From NCBI GenBank assembly GCA_001890945.1, contig MLAX01000005.1, positions 248,001 through 312,000 of the forward strand: a stretch of 64,000 nt of DNA, written 5' to 3'. Below, one piece after another: positions 9,478 to 19,042 of the stretch (its first letter is position 1; each line of letters begins with the position of its first letter). A model generated the notes under the pieces. The model ran no database searches. It saw only the letters and a program-made list of their open reading frames with translations, and was not told the DNA's origin. The stretch comes from Alphaproteobacteria bacterium AO1-B. GTDB lineage: Bacteria > Pseudomonadota > Alphaproteobacteria > Rhizobiales > Stappiaceae. A program made the translations under genes and the position numbers.

Positions 9478-11022
9478 ATGTTTGAAAGCCTGTCCGATCG
9501 ACTAAGCGGTATTTTCGACAAGCTCACCGGCCGCGGTGCGCTGTCGGAAAACGACGTCAACGAAGCGTTGCGCGAAATTCGCCGCGCGCTGATCGAGGCC
9601 GACGTCGCACTGCCGATCGTTCGCTCTTTCACCGACAAGGTCCGTCACCGTGCTGTTGGCGCGGAGGTCGTCAAATCAGTCACCCCAGGTCAGATGGTGG
9701 TGAAGATTGTTCACGACCAGCTTGTCGAAATGCTCGGTGAAGAAGGTCAACCGATTGACCTGAATGCACCGGCGCCGGTCGCGATCATGATGGTCGGCCT
9801 TCAAGGTTCCGGTAAAACCACCACCACGGCCAAGATTGCCCGCCGTTTCACCCAGCGCGACAAGCGCAAGGTGTTGATGGCCTCGCTCGACACCCGCCGT
9901 CCGGCTGCGCAAGAGCAGCTGAAAATCCTGGGTGAGCAAAACGACGTCGACACCCTGCCGATCATCGAAGGCCAGGGCCCGGTCGAGATTGCCAACCGGG
10001 CCATGTCCGCAGCCAAGCTCGGCGGCTATGACGTGGTTCTCCTCGACACCGCAGGCCGGATCCACATCGACGAGCCGCTGATGGTGGAAATGGCCGAGGT
10101 CAAGGCCGCCGCCAATCCGCATGAAATCATTCTTGTTGCCGACAGTTTGACCGGTCAGGACGCCGTCAATCTGGCTCAAAACTTTGACGAGCGCGTTGGC
10201 ATCACCGGTATTGCTCTGACCCGTATGGACGGTGACGGGCGCGGCGGGGCGGCCCTGTCCATGCAGGCGGTCACCGGCAAGCCGGTCAAACTGATCGGTA
10301 CGGGTGAAAAGTCCGACGCACTGGAAGACTTTCACCCAAAACGGATCGCCGACCGGATCCTCGGCATGGGCGACATTGTTTCGCTCGTCGAGAAAGCAGC
10401 CGAAGCCATTGATGCGGAACAAGCCGCAAAAATGGCGAAGAAGATGCAGAAGGGTCATTTCGACCTGGAAGATCTCGCCGAGCAGCTCAAGCAGATGGAA
10501 AAGCTGGGCGGAATGTCCGGCATGATGGGCATGTTGCCGGGCGTCGGCAAAATGAAAAAGCAGATCGACGCCGCCGGTCTCGACGACAAGATGTTCAAGC
10601 GCCAGATCGCGATCATCCAATCGATGACCCCGACCGAGCGCAAGAAGCCTGATCTCCTCAAGGCCAGCCGGAAAAAGCGCATCGCCAGTGGTTCCGGGGT
10701 TGAGGTGGCCGAGGTCAACAAGCTTTTGAAAATGCACCGCCAGATGGCGGACATGATGAAAAAGATGGGCAAGGGCAAAGGCATGCTCGGCAAGCTGATG
10801 GGCGGCATGGGCGGTGGTATGCCGGATGTCGATCCGAAGCAGCTGGAAGAGATGGCCAAGTCCGGCCAGATGCCAAGTGGCATGGACCTGCCAAAGGGAC
10901 TGCCGGGCGGAATGCCGGGTCTCGGTGGTCCGGGCCTTCCGCCAGGTATGCCGGGCCTGCCAGGCCTTGGCGGTCCGAAGATGCCGGGCCTTCCCGGCAT
11001 GGGGAAGGGTAAGAAACGATGA
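9478..11022 (+). CDS. ffh: Signal recognition particle protein Ffh
   Basis: This is the 514-residue SRP54-family GTPase. The N domain is at residues 1-90. The G domain has the P-loop GLQGSGKTTTTAKIA (about residue 108), DTAGRIHIDEPL and the TRMDGDGRGG guanine-specificity region. The Met-rich M domain follows residue 300 and ends in a Gly/Pro/Met tail (GLPPGMPGLPGLGGPKMPG). Ffh with 4.5S RNA and FtsY targets membrane proteins co-translationally. The ATG at 9478 is chosen because AAGGA lies 7 bp upstream; a TTG codon just before it would add one residue. The stop overlaps the next gene as ATGA, so the two are coupled. Confidence 0.97.
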   Translation: MFESLSDRLSGIFDKLTGRGALSENDVNEALREIRRALIEADVALPIVRSFTDKVRHRAVGAEVVKSVTPGQMVVKIVHDQLVEMLGEEGQPIDLNAPAPVAIMMVGLQGSGKTTTTAKIARRFTQRDKRKVLMASLDTRRPAAQEQLKILGEQNDVDTLPIIEGQGPVEIANRAMSAAKLGGYDVVLLDTAGRIHIDEPLMVEMAEVKAAANPHEIILVADSLTGQDAVNLAQNFDERVGITGIALTRMDGDGRGGAALSMQAVTGKPVKLIGTGEKSDALEDFHPKRIADRILGMGDIVSLVEKAAEAIDAEQAAKMAKKMQKGHFDLEDLAEQLKQMEKLGGMSGMMGMLPGVGKMKKQIDAAGLDDKMFKRQIAIIQSMTPTERKKPDLLKASRKKRIASGSGVEVAEVNKLLKMHRQMADMMKKMGKGKGMLGKLMGGMGGGMPDVDPKQLEEMAKSGQMPSGMDLPKGLPGGMPGLGGPGLPPGMPGLPGLGGPKMPGLPGMGKGKKR

Positions 11023-11342
11023 GCCAGGCTGAAACCCAACTGGGACAAAGCGCGGCTCTCGATGAGCTGAAGTCCTTGCGCGGTTCGATCGACAACATCG
11101 ATGCAGCGCTTATTCACATGCTCGCAGAGCGTTTCAAGTGTACCCAGAAGGTGGGTGTCTTGAAAGCCACAAACGACCTGCCGCCGGCTGATCCGGCGCG
11201 GGAAAAAATTCAGATCGAGCGGCTGCGGAAACTCGCAGCCGACGCCAATCTCGATCCTGACTTTGCCGAGAAATTTCTGAACTTCATCGTTCGCGAAGTG
11301 ATCCGGCACCATGAAGCCATTGCCGCTGAAGCCGGCAACTGA
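11019..11342 (+). CDS. Chorismate mutase, AroQ type
   Basis: This is a 107-residue all-alpha AroQ-class mutase. [20 protein letters not shown] matches the first helix (LxxLRxxID.ID..L..L), and [20 protein letters not shown] gives the active-site R/K-x2-x-G-x-x-K region. The C-terminal helix is [18 protein letters not shown]. It would convert chorismate to prephenate in Phe/Tyr synthesis. It is wedged between ffh and rpsP with a 4-bp overlap with ffh and 19 bp to rpsP, so it rides on a translation operon. A second, longer chorismate mutase lies in the Phe/Tyr operon near 37 kb, so this copy may be partly redundant. Confidence 0.88.
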   Translation: MSQAETQLGQSAALDELKSLRGSIDNIDAALIHMLAERFKCTQKVGVLKATNDLPPADPAREKIQIERLRKLAADANLDPDFAEKFLNFIVREVIRHHEAIAAEAGN

Positions 11343-11361
11343 AACACACTGGAGAAATAAA

Positions 11362-11748
11362 ATGGCTACGAAAATTCGCCTTGCACGTGGCGGTTCCAAG
11401 AAGCGCCCGTACTACCGCATCGTTGTTGCTGACATCCGCGCTCCGCGTGATGGCCGCTTTATCGAAAAAGTCGGTTCCTACAACCCGATGCTGCCGAAGG
11501 ATTCCGAAGAGCGCGTTCAGCTGAACGTTGAGCGGATCCAGTACTGGCTCGGCAACGGCGCACAGCCGACCGATCGTGTACACCGTTTCCTCGATGCTGC
11601 CGGTCTCCTGAAGCGCGAACCGCGCAACAACCCGAAAAAGGCCCAGCTCGGCCGCAAGGCGCAAGAGCGTCTCGACGAGAAGAAGGCTGCTGAAGAAGAA
11701 GCTGCTGCCGCTGCTGCCGAGGCTACAGAAGAAGCAGCTGCGGAATAA
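11362..11748 (+). CDS. rpsP: 30S ribosomal protein S16
   Basis: [20 protein letters not shown] and the [14 protein letters not shown] stretch identify S16, a 30S assembly protein. The start is the ATG preceded by GGAG 7 bp upstream; the frame is open further 5' but that part is not S16. The universal part ends near residue 85 and is followed by a charged Ala/Glu-rich tail to residue 128, compared with 82 residues in E. coli. It is followed 44 bp later by rimM, the usual partner. Confidence 0.97.
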   Translation: MATKIRLARGGSKKRPYYRIVVADIRAPRDGRFIEKVGSYNPMLPKDSEERVQLNVERIQYWLGNGAQPTDRVHRFLDAAGLLKREPRNNPKKAQLGRKAQERLDEKKAAEEEAAAAAAEATEEAAAE

Positions 11749-11792
11749 GACTGCATACGCCGCATAGATATCCGGCTTGAGGGCCTTTTGAG

Positions 11793-12353
11793 ATGAGCTC
11801 CAAAGAGACACAAAAGGTGCTGATGGCCAAAATCGGCGCGGCGCATGGCGTTCGCGGGGAAGTGCGGGTCAAGCCGTTCGGCGATGACCCGCTTTCCTTC
11901 ACCGACTATGGTGTGCTGACCACAAAGGACGGCAAGCAGTCCTTTGAAGTGGTGAGTGCGCGAGTGCAAAAGACGGTTGTCGTCACGAAATTCAAGGAAG
12001 TGACCGACCGCAACAGGGCAGAAGAACTCAACGGTACCGAGCTTTACATCGACCGGGACCAGCTGCCTGAAACAGATGAAGACGAGTTCTACTATTCCGA
12101 CCTGAACGGGCTGGATGTGAAGGACCCGCAAGGTGAGCCGCTCGGTAAGATCGTGGCGGTGCAGGATTTTGGCGCAGGCGATCTCCTGGAGATCCGGCCG
12201 AAACGCGGTAAGACCTTCTATATTCCCTTCACCAAGGACTTTGTTCCGGAGATCAATCTAGACAGCGGATTTGTGGTTGCCGATCTTCCGGAAGATTATT
12301 TGTCGGATGAAAAGCCGGATCCGGAATCATCGACCGATTCGCCGGACAGATAA
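11793..12353 (+). CDS. rimM: 16S rRNA processing / 30S maturation factor RimM
   Basis: The 186-residue protein starts with the RimM N-domain motif MAKIGAAHGVRGEVRVKPFG and continues with DLNGLDVKDPQGEPLGKI and the PRC-barrel region FYIPFTKDFVPEI. RimM binds S19 and helps mature the 30S head. It follows rpsP directly. Its last 58 bp run antisense to the 3' end of the convergent VanZ-like gene, and the extra acidic tail after LPEDYL (about 20 residues) is exactly the overlapped part. Confidence 0.96.
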   Translation: MSSKETQKVLMAKIGAAHGVRGEVRVKPFGDDPLSFTDYGVLTTKDGKQSFEVVSARVQKTVVVTKFKEVTDRNRAEELNGTELYIDRDQLPETDEDEFYYSDLNGLDVKDPQGEPLGKIVAVQDFGAGDLLEIRPKRGKTFYIPFTKDFVPEINLDSGFVVADLPEDYLSDEKPDPESSTDSPDR

Positions 12354-12859
12354 CGGGTCGGCACGGGTTTCAAACCCATTTCCCCAAGATCAATGTCATC
12401 GGTTTCGTCACTCAACGCCTGTCGGGTTTCTGAGCGTATTAGCGCGATCAGAGCAACCACGAGCGACACGCCGATCGCGTTTGCGACAATATCCGGCACC
12501 GACATTTGGTGATGCGGCAGCATGCCCTGTACGATTTCGCCCAGGATGCCGAGGCTCATCGCGATAAAAGCGGAGATCCGCAGCCGGCAGCAAAACAGGG
12601 CATGAATCGATAGGGTCAAAAGCGCGAAAAACGCGATGTGGAGAACTTTATCGTACGGGTGACTAACGCCGGTCTCAAAGACGAGACCAACCAGAACACC
12701 AAAAGCAATCAGAGCTGCAAGCGGGAGAACCCGGCCGACAGACAGCTCAATAAAATGTGGGTCTTCCCGAAGAAGAAAGATGTCTGGAAGCTTGAATTTT
12801 ATCCTCGGAAAACGGCGCACGACAGACCACCTGATTGTTATCTCCTTGTCACTTAGCAC
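12296..12859 (-). CDS. VanZ-like integral membrane protein
   Basis: The 187-residue product has four predicted membrane segments (about residues 43-63, 70-90, 93-112 and 123-143). The VanZ-type signature is DKVLHIAFFALLTL followed by GILGEIVQGMLPHHQMSVPD. The function of this family is not settled; the founding member is linked to teicoplanin resistance. The longest frame starts with GTG and has no clear ribosome-binding site, while an internal AAGGAG lies near the 5' end, so the true start may be about 10 codons downstream. The 3' end overlaps rimM by 58 bp in antisense, and the gene splits rimM from trmD. Confidence 0.75.
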   Translation of the reverse strand: MLSDKEITIRWSVVRRFPRIKFKLPDIFLLREDPHFIELSVGRVLPLAALIAFGVLVGLVFETGVSHPYDKVLHIAFFALLTLSIHALFCCRLRISAFIAMSLGILGEIVQGMLPHHQMSVPDIVANAIGVSLVVALIALIRSETRQALSDETDDIDLGEMGLKPVPTRYLSGESVDDSGSGFSSDK

Positions 12860-12994
12860 AAGGACGATTAATCAGAGCTTTCAAACTCCTAAAGCGGGTA
12901 AACAGCAACAGAATTACCAATTTACTTGGTAAATGGATCGTTAAGGCTGACCCGGTGTAATCTTGACCCACTGCGGCAAACACACGGTGCTTTC

Positions 12995-13705
12995 ATGACC
13001 TTCAAGGCAACCATTCTCACGCTCTACCCTGACATGTTTCCAGGGCCACTTGGGCAAAGCCTGTCCGGCCGTGCGTTGGAGAAAGGTCTGTGGGACATTG
13101 AGACCAGCCAGATCCGGGATTTTGCGACCGATAAACACCGGTCCGTCGATGACACCCCTGCAGGTGGTGGTGCCGGCATGGTGCTGCGGGCCGACATTCT
13201 GGCGAAAGCCATTGATGCCGCGGCTCCGGCTGAAGATCCGCGCCCCCGCATTCTGATGAGCCCCCGCGGAAAACCGTTTACGCAAGCAAAAGCACATGAG
13301 CTGGCAGAAGGGGCTGGTGCCATCATCGTGTGCGGCCGGTTTGAGGGTATTGATCAGCGTGTCATCGATACGCGGAACCTGGAGGAAATCTCCATCGGGG
13401 ATTACATCCTGTCGGGCGGAGAGATCGGTGCCATTACCGTGCTGGATGCGATCGTTCGCCTGATCCCGGGTGTGATGGGTAACATGGAAAGCGCGGATAC
13501 GGAAAGCTTCGAAACTGGTCTTCTGGAGCATCCCCACTACACACGCCCGGCGGAGTTCGAAGGGCTGACCATCCCGGATGTCCTGACCTCCGGCAATCAC
13601 AAGAAAATCCACGAATGGCGTCTCGCTGAAGCTGAACGCTTGACCCGCGAACGGCGTCCGGATCTTTGGGATGCCTACATGTCTGACGATGACGACGTGG
13701 ATTGA
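12995..13705 (+). CDS. trmD: tRNA (guanine37-N1)-methyltransferase TrmD
   Basis: This 236-residue SPOUT methyltransferase makes m1G37 in tRNAs to prevent frameshifting. [16 protein letters not shown] opens the protein, and the trefoil-knot SAM site is seen as [16 protein letters not shown] and [15 protein letters not shown]. The start is the ATG opening MTFKATIL; the frame is open further upstream but has no TrmD sequence there. The usual rimM-trmD linkage is interrupted by the VanZ-like gene, so trmD probably has its own promoter in the roughly 135 bp before it. rplS, the normal downstream partner, is absent here. Confidence 0.96.
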   Translation: MTFKATILTLYPDMFPGPLGQSLSGRALEKGLWDIETSQIRDFATDKHRSVDDTPAGGGAGMVLRADILAKAIDAAAPAEDPRPRILMSPRGKPFTQAKAHELAEGAGAIIVCGRFEGIDQRVIDTRNLEEISIGDYILSGGEIGAITVLDAIVRLIPGVMGNMESADTESFETGLLEHPHYTRPAEFEGLTIPDVLTSGNHKKIHEWRLAEAERLTRERRPDLWDAYMSDDDDVD

Positions 13706-14084
13706 GTGGTGCTTCCAGAGGTTAAGTCACCGGTGTCTGCCGATAGATACCACAAATGCCTTTGCGGTGTAGAAGCCCTTGTAATTCCATAATGAATATA
13801 CATCTCCATCGGAAATGAGGTCCTAATTTCCTAAAAGGGTCTGCCGGGCGGAGACAATGCATTTTTGAAGCCGTCTATTGCCCTGGGTGTTGCGCCTGTT
13901 CTGGTGAAACCGCTCGGAATTTTGTATAGGATTCTCGCGAGTTTCTTAGGGACAAGAATGGGGGAGAGGCTCTGTTCGCGTCCATTGCGGAACCTTTTGG
14001 GATGAAATGGCTTTTCTTCTCAAGGCGCCTGCAAACTATGTAGACCGGCGGCCGGCAAGACGCGGCGAGGCTGCCATGGATGCG
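13706..14084. other. Intergenic region upstream of acnA
   Basis: About 380 bp without a supportable gene between trmD and the acnA ribosome-binding site. It presumably carries the acnA promoter and leader. No confident promoter hexamers, terminator or RNA gene could be picked out. Confidence 0.4.
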
Positions 14085-14100
14085 AAGGAGACCACACGTC

Positions 14101-16803
14101 GTGACCCAGTCCCTCGACAGTTTCAACTGTAAGAAAACCCTCACCGCCGGTGGCAAGACCTACACCTATTTTTCCATTCCCGAGGCTGAGAAAAACGGTC
14201 TTGAGGGTGTTTCCAAGTTGCCGTTTTCACTGAAGGTTGTCTTGGAGAACCTGCTGCGTTTCGAAGATGGGCGCACGGTGACGAAAGACGACATTCTGGC
14301 CTGCGCCGAATGGCTGAAGACGCGCACATCAACGCACGAAATCTCCTACCGGCCAGCGCGCGTCCTGATGCAGGACTTTACCGGTGTTCCGGCTGTCGTT
14401 GACCTTGCCGCCATGCGCGATGCGGCAGTGAAGCTTGGCGGGGATCCGCAGAAGGTCAATCCGCAAGTGCCGGTGGATCTCGTGATCGACCACTCGGTCA
14501 TGGTTGACTATTTCGGCACCGGCGACGCGTTTCAGAAAAACGTGGAACTGGAATATGAGCGCAATGGCGAACGCTACGAGTTCCTGCGTTGGGGCCAATC
14601 CGCGTTTGATAACTTCCGAGCTGTGCCACCGGGTACCGGTATCTGCCATCAGGTGAACCTGGAATATCTCGCCCAGACCGTCTGGACGAAACAGGAAAAC
14701 GGCGAGGAAATCGCTTATCCGGACACGCTGGTCGGCACAGACAGCCACACCACCATGGTGAACGGCCTTGCCGTGCTCGGCTGGGGCGTTGGTGGTATCG
14801 AGGCGGAAGCTGCCATGCTCGGCCAGCCGATCTCCATGCTGATCCCGGAAGTCATAGGCTTCAAGCTGACCGGAAAGTTGAACGAGGGCATTACCGCCAC
14901 CGACCTGGTTCTGACCGTAGTACAGATGCTGCGCGCCAAGGGCGTGGTCGGCAAATTCGTGGAGTTCTATGGTCCGGGCCTCGACAACTTGTCCCTGGAA
15001 GATGCAGCGACCATCGCCAACATGGCGCCGGAATACGGCGCGACCTGCGGCTTCTTCCCAGTGGACAGTGACACGCTGAAATATCTGGAAGCAACCGGCC
15101 GAGACAAGGACCGCGTCGCGCTGGTGGAAGAATACGCCAAAGTCCAAGGCATGTTCCGGGAAGGTTCGGAAGAACCAGCCTTCACGGACACCCTGGAGCT
15201 CGATATCTCCACCGTCGTGCCTTCGCTTGCCGGCCCGAAGCGTCCGCAAGACCGGGTAACTTTGTCTGAAGCCGCACCGGAGTTTGCCAAAGCGCTGAAA
15301 GACATCAAGAGCGCGACAGCAACTGCCGGTGATGTGGCCGTGCTGGACAAGCCGGGTCAGCGCTATGCAGTTGAGGGGAAGGATTTCGATCTCGGCGAGG
15401 GCGACGTGGTGATTGCCGCGATCACTTCTTGCACCAATACCTCCAACCCATCTGTTCTGATCGGTGCCGGGCTGGTTGCCAGAAAGGCGCTGGAAAAAGG
15501 TCTCAAGGTGAAGCCGTGGGTAAAAACCTCGTTGGCCCCGGGCTCGCAAGTGGTTACCGACTATCTGGAAAAGGCCGATGTCCAGAAGGACCTGGATGCG
15601 CTCGGCTTCAACCTGACCGGCTATGGCTGCACCACCTGTATTGGCAATTCCGGCCCACTCGATCCGGCGATTTCCAAGACCATCAACGACAACGACCTGG
15701 TCGCCTGTTCTGTTCTGTCCGGCAACCGCAACTTCGAGGGTCGGGTGAACCCGGATGTGCGCGCCAACTATTTGGCCTCGCCGCCGCTGGTGGTCGCTTA
15801 CGCACTGGCCGGATCCATGCACATCAATGTTGCAGAGGACCCGCTCGGTGAAGACCGCGACGGCAACCCGGTCTATCTCAAGGATCTGTGGCCGACTACG
15901 GAAGAGATCACCGCGCTAATCCGCTCTTCGATCACCGAGGAAATGTTCCGTGAGCGCTATTCCGACGTCTTCAAGGGGGACGAGCACTGGCAGGCGATTA
16001 AGGTCGAGGGCGGCATGACTTATGGCTGGCCGGCCGGGTCAACCTATGTGCAGAACCCGCCTTATTTTGAAGGCATGACCATGGAGCCGAAGCCGCTTGA
16101 GGACATCGAGAACGCGGCGGTCATGGGGCTGTTCCTGGATTCGATTACAACCGACCACATCTCACCGGCCGGTGCTATCAAGGAAAACAGCCCGGCAGGT
16201 CAGTACCTTTCCGAGCATCAGGTCGCCCGCAAGGACTTTAACTCCTACGGCTCACGCCGAGGCAACCACCAGGTCATGATGCGTGGCACCTTCGCCAATA
16301 TTCGCATCAAGAACCAGATGGTTCCGGGCGTCGAAGGCGGCGTCACCATGAAGGACGGTCAGCAAAAGTGGATTTACGACGCCTGCATGGAATACCAGGA
16401 AGCGGGCCGTCCGCTGGTGGTGTTCGCCGGCAAGGAATACGGCACCGGTTCATCCCGCGACTGGGCCGCGAAAGGCACCAAGCTGTTGGGTGTGCGTGCC
16501 GTCATCGCCCAGTCCTTTGAGCGCATTCACCGTTCCAACCTTGTCGGAATGGGCGTCATCCCGCTGACCTTCAAAGAGGGAGAAAGCTGGCAGTCGCACA
16601 ACATCACCGGCAAGGAAAGCGTGACGATCAAGGGCATAGCCGACATCCAGCCGCGTCAGATGATGGATGTGGAAGTGACCTACGAGGACGGCACCACCAA
16701 AACCATCGAATGCCTGTGCCGCGTCGATACCGAAGACGAGCTGGAATACATCAAGGCCGGCGGTATCCTGCACTATGTCCTGCGGAACCTGGTAACATAC
16801 TGA
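14101..16803 (+). CDS. acnA: Aconitate hydratase A
   Basis: This is the 900-residue TCA-cycle enzyme that interconverts citrate and isocitrate through a [4Fe-4S] cluster. The cluster Cys residues lie in [11 protein letters not shown] (about residue 443) and [13 protein letters not shown] (about 507-510). [13 protein letters not shown] and [14 protein letters not shown] are further active-site landmarks, the latter in the swivelling C-terminal domain. The start is taken as GTG at 14101 because AAGGAG sits 10 bp upstream; upstream codons are not part of the family. It is monocistronic, closed by a strong bidirectional hairpin. Confidence 0.97.
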   Translation: MTQSLDSFNCKKTLTAGGKTYTYFSIPEAEKNGLEGVSKLPFSLKVVLENLLRFEDGRTVTKDDILACAEWLKTRTSTHEISYRPARVLMQDFTGVPAVVDLAAMRDAAVKLGGDPQKVNPQVPVDLVIDHSVMVDYFGTGDAFQKNVELEYERNGERYEFLRWGQSAFDNFRAVPPGTGICHQVNLEYLAQTVWTKQENGEEIAYPDTLVGTDSHTTMVNGLAVLGWGVGGIEAEAAMLGQPISMLIPEVIGFKLTGKLNEGITATDLVLTVVQMLRAKGVVGKFVEFYGPGLDNLSLEDAATIANMAPEYGATCGFFPVDSDTLKYLEATGRDKDRVALVEEYAKVQGMFREGSEEPAFTDTLELDISTVVPSLAGPKRPQDRVTLSEAAPEFAKALKDIKSATATAGDVAVLDKPGQRYAVEGKDFDLGEGDVVIAAITSCTNTSNPSVLIGAGLVARKALEKGLKVKPWVKTSLAPGSQVVTDYLEKADVQKDLDALGFNLTGYGCTTCIGNSGPLDPAISKTINDNDLVACSVLSGNRNFEGRVNPDVRANYLASPPLVVAYALAGSMHINVAEDPLGEDRDGNPVYLKDLWPTTEEITALIRSSITEEMFRERYSDVFKGDEHWQAIKVEGGMTYGWPAGSTYVQNPPYFEGMTMEPKPLEDIENAAVMGLFLDSITTDHISPAGAIKENSPAGQYLSEHQVARKDFNSYGSRRGNHQVMMRGTFANIRIKNQMVPGVEGGVTMKDGQQKWIYDACMEYQEAGRPLVVFAGKEYGTGSSRDWAAKGTKLLGVRAVIAQSFERIHRSNLVGMGVIPLTFKEGESWQSHNITGKESVTIKGIADIQPRQMMDVEVTYEDGTTKTIECLCRVDTEDELEYIKAGGILHYVLRNLVTY

Positions 16804-16860
16804 GATATCTGCATCCGGAGCGATCTCAGGGTCGCTCCGGCTCTCATAAATCGGACATGA

Positions 16861-16890
16861 AAAACCGGGCGCTTTTAAGCGCCCGGTTTT
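16861..16890. terminator. Bidirectional Rho-independent terminator (acnA / lytic transglycosylase)
   Basis: The 30-bp near-perfect palindrome has CCGGGCGC paired with GCGCCCGG, flanked by AAAA on one side and TTTT on the other. It can end transcription of acnA on the plus strand and of the convergent minus-strand gene. Confidence 0.9.
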
Positions 16891-16922
16891 ATTTGTTGAG
16901 GGTTATTGCGTCAGAACCAGGC

Positions 16923-17750
16923 TTATTGGTCGATCAAGCCAGCCGCATAGGCGATGGCGCGTTGATAGTTGCCGCTGTCGTTCCAGGTTGAGAGAACCCG
17001 GAAATTGGCAGACCCGTCCGCAAAAGACCGTCCGGCCCGCCACCCATTGCGGCGAAGCATGTTTGCTGCCGTTGCAAGCGCGTCGGCTGCATTGTTGGGA
17101 TCTGCACGGCCGTCGCGATTTCCGTCGACGGCAAAGCGTACCCAGTTGCCCGCCAGAAACTGCATGTGCCCGAGTTCACCTGACGGTCCGCCGCGGCTGT
17201 TGCCGGTGATCAAGCCCCGATCAACCAGTTGAAGCGCAGCGATGGCATCGTCCTCAAAGCGCGGATGACGACGGCAATAGGAGGCGAGGGTAACAGCGCC
17301 GCTGACAATAGGTGTGTTGCCGGTATACCCGCCCCAATTCGTTTCATATCCCCAGATTGCAACGAGGATAGATCCCGGGACCCCGTAACGTTGCTCAATA
17401 GACTTAAACAGTCTGGCGTTCTGCTGGAGTTTGCGTTTGGCGCCGGAAACAAACGTATTCACGCTTGAGAAGCGGCTCTTCAGGAACTGTTCAGGACTGC
17501 GATAGCGCATGCTGGATTGTGACGCTGGGTTTGATTCAAACCGCCATGTGATACCGGACAGCTTTGCCTGTTGCAGCGCTTGCAGACCGCGTTTCTTGAC
17601 ACCTGACGCTGCAGCTTGTTGGGCGAGTTGCTGTTTGTAGGCGCCAAATTGCCCCTTGCTGGTGATACAAGATGCGGCCAAGGCCGGTGTTGCCATCATC
17701 GCACCGGCAACAATCGCCACCATTCGCAGTGCGGCCCGTTTTGGTGTCAT
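16923..17750 (-). CDS. Periplasmic lytic murein transglycosylase, MltB family
   Basis: The 275-residue protein has a Sec signal (RAALRMVAIVAGAMMATPALAA). The SLT_2 domain carries the catalytic Glu in VAIWGYETNWG (about residue 140), then SYCRRHPRFEDDAIAAL, GPSGELGHMQFLAGNW and GRADPNNAADALATAANML. Enzymes of this family cleave peptidoglycan to 1,6-anhydromuropeptides. It ends soon after the catalytic domain, so it has no C-terminal peptidoglycan-binding module. The ATG at 17750 is preferred over upstream starts because GGAG lies 6 bp before it. It stands alone, convergent with acnA. Confidence 0.92.
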   Translation of the reverse strand: MTPKRAALRMVAIVAGAMMATPALAASCITSKGQFGAYKQQLAQQAAASGVKKRGLQALQQAKLSGITWRFESNPASQSSMRYRSPEQFLKSRFSSVNTFVSGAKRKLQQNARLFKSIEQRYGVPGSILVAIWGYETNWGGYTGNTPIVSGAVTLASYCRRHPRFEDDAIAALQLVDRGLITGNSRGGPSGELGHMQFLAGNWVRFAVDGNRDGRADPNNAADALATAANMLRRNGWRAGRSFADGSANFRVLSTWNDSGNYQRAIAYAAGLIDQ

Positions 17751-18180
17751 ATCAATCTCCATCAATCCGAATGATCCAAGGTCAAACTGCCAAACACGCT
17801 TACGTCATCGCATAAATATCACTGATACCATACTTGAAGCTGACTTACCCAAGTCTGACAGGAGACAATTCGCGATCGATTGTTTGCGATGTTCCTTGAC
17901 CGTCGGAAAGCAGACGTATTTTTTGGATTGCCGAGTTCGAAAATGCTCCGATCAGTCCAGTGGATACAGATACTTAGGTGTCTTTCGCAACGTCGGGATG
18001 ACGGCGGCTAAAATCGAGGGCTCTGTTCCGCGCACTGCCGGCTCCTGCCCGGATACCGAGATCCATACTGCTGTTCACCCCGAGCAAAGCTCCAAGAATT
18101 CCGCGAATCAGATCGCGTTCTTCCAATCAGGCGGATTGAGGAGCGGCTCGCCGGAGAGGTGACGGTTGGTTGATCGTTAT
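17751..18180. other. Intergenic region upstream of the lytic transglycosylase gene
   Basis: About 430 bp with no supportable gene. Plus-strand open frames here are not protein-like. The part near 17,820-17,960 is less GC-rich and may hold the minus-strand promoter. Confidence 0.4.
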
Positions 18181-18186
18181 GGTCGT

Positions 18187-18262
18187 GCCGTTGCTGTCCC
18201 GGCCTTGAGCCGGGACCAATTTATGGGTTGCCGATTGCGGATCGGGCCGGGACGGCAAAGCA
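18187..18262. repeat. REP-like intergenic palindromic element
   Basis: GTCCCGGC-CTTGA-GCCGGGAC (18196-18216) is a perfect 8-bp hairpin. The outer arms, GCCGTTGCTGTCCCGGCC and GGCCGGGACGGCAAAGC, form a larger imperfect inverted repeat around it. This layout is like the short palindromic repeats scattered between genes in alphaproteobacteria. It lies downstream of the convergently oriented DJ-1/PfpI gene end. Confidence 0.55.
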
Positions 18263-18294
18263 CAGATCGGATGTGTTTAAAGGCCAAACAACCG

Positions 18295-18963
18295 TCAGGC
18301 TGGTTCGCCAAGAAGGTCCAGCCGCTCCTTTCGGGAGTGCGCCATGCGTTTTCGTGCCTCGGCAATGATATTGGGTGCTGCTTCGTCCGGAGTGCCGGAT
18401 GAAAAGGGCGGGGCCGGAGCGTATTCAATCGCGAGCTGGACGGTGCGTGCCTCTTCTTCTCCGAGAAGCTCGGCAAGGATTTCCAGTCCGAAATCAATTC
18501 CAGAGGTGATACCGCCGGCCGTATAGAGGTTGCCGTCTTTCACCACCCGTTCCCGGACCGGGACGGCGCCCAGTTGTGGCAGGAAGTCGACGGCGTTCCA
18601 ATGGCTTGTCGCGCGTTTGCCTTTCAAAAGCCCGGCCCGGCCAAGAACCAGCGATCCGGTGCAAACGGAGGTGATGTATTGCGCGTTTGCCGCCGCGCGT
18701 CGTACGAATTCGAGCACTTCTTCGTCCTGCAGCAACGGATTGACGCCGCCGCCACCCGGGATGCACAGGACATCAAGGTTCGGGCATTCTGAAAACGTTG
18801 TATTGGCCCGGATTTCCATACCGCTGGTCGTTGTGATCGGGTCACAGTTTTTCCAGATCAGATGAACCTTCGCGCCCGGCACGGCAGCAAACGCATCGTT
18901 TGGTCCCGCAACATCCAGCAACTGAACATTTGGAAAGATAAGAATTCCGAAAGACAGGGTCAT
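18295..18963 (-). CDS. DJ-1/PfpI family protein (isonitrile hydratase-like)
   Basis: This 222-residue protein has the class I glutamine amidotransferase-like fold. The nucleophile-elbow Cys is in ITSVCTGSLVLGRAGLL, followed by GKRATSHWNAVDFLPQLGA and TAGGITSGIDFGLEIL. The acidic residue near VAGPNDAF matches the InhA/DJ-1 arrangement. Isonitrile hydratase is the closest characterised type I recall, but the substrate is not proven. The ATG at 18963 has GGAGG 5 bp upstream. It is divergent, with 79 bp between starts, from a GlxA-type regulator that has the same N-terminal fold, so regulator and enzyme probably share a control region. Confidence 0.85.
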   Translation of the reverse strand: MTLSFGILIFPNVQLLDVAGPNDAFAAVPGAKVHLIWKNCDPITTTSGMEIRANTTFSECPNLDVLCIPGGGGVNPLLQDEEVLEFVRRAAANAQYITSVCTGSLVLGRAGLLKGKRATSHWNAVDFLPQLGAVPVRERVVKDGNLYTAGGITSGIDFGLEILAELLGEEEARTVQLAIEYAPAPPFSSGTPDEAAPNIIAEARKRMAHSRKERLDLLGEPA

Positions 18964-19042
18964 GAGAGCCTCCATGTTGACAGGCCCGTGATAGCAGCCC
19001 ACCATCTGGCGATCTGGACAATTACCCCAAGGATTACGCCAA

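Noticed and set aside
14329-15822. Minus-strand open frame of about 500 codons inside acnA
   Set aside because: It is antisense to aconitase, has no family features, and is a codon-bias shadow.
17656-18162. Plus-strand 168-codon open frame after the lytic transglycosylase gene
   Set aside because: It begins antisense to the signal peptide of that gene, lacks a ribosome-binding site and is not protein-like.
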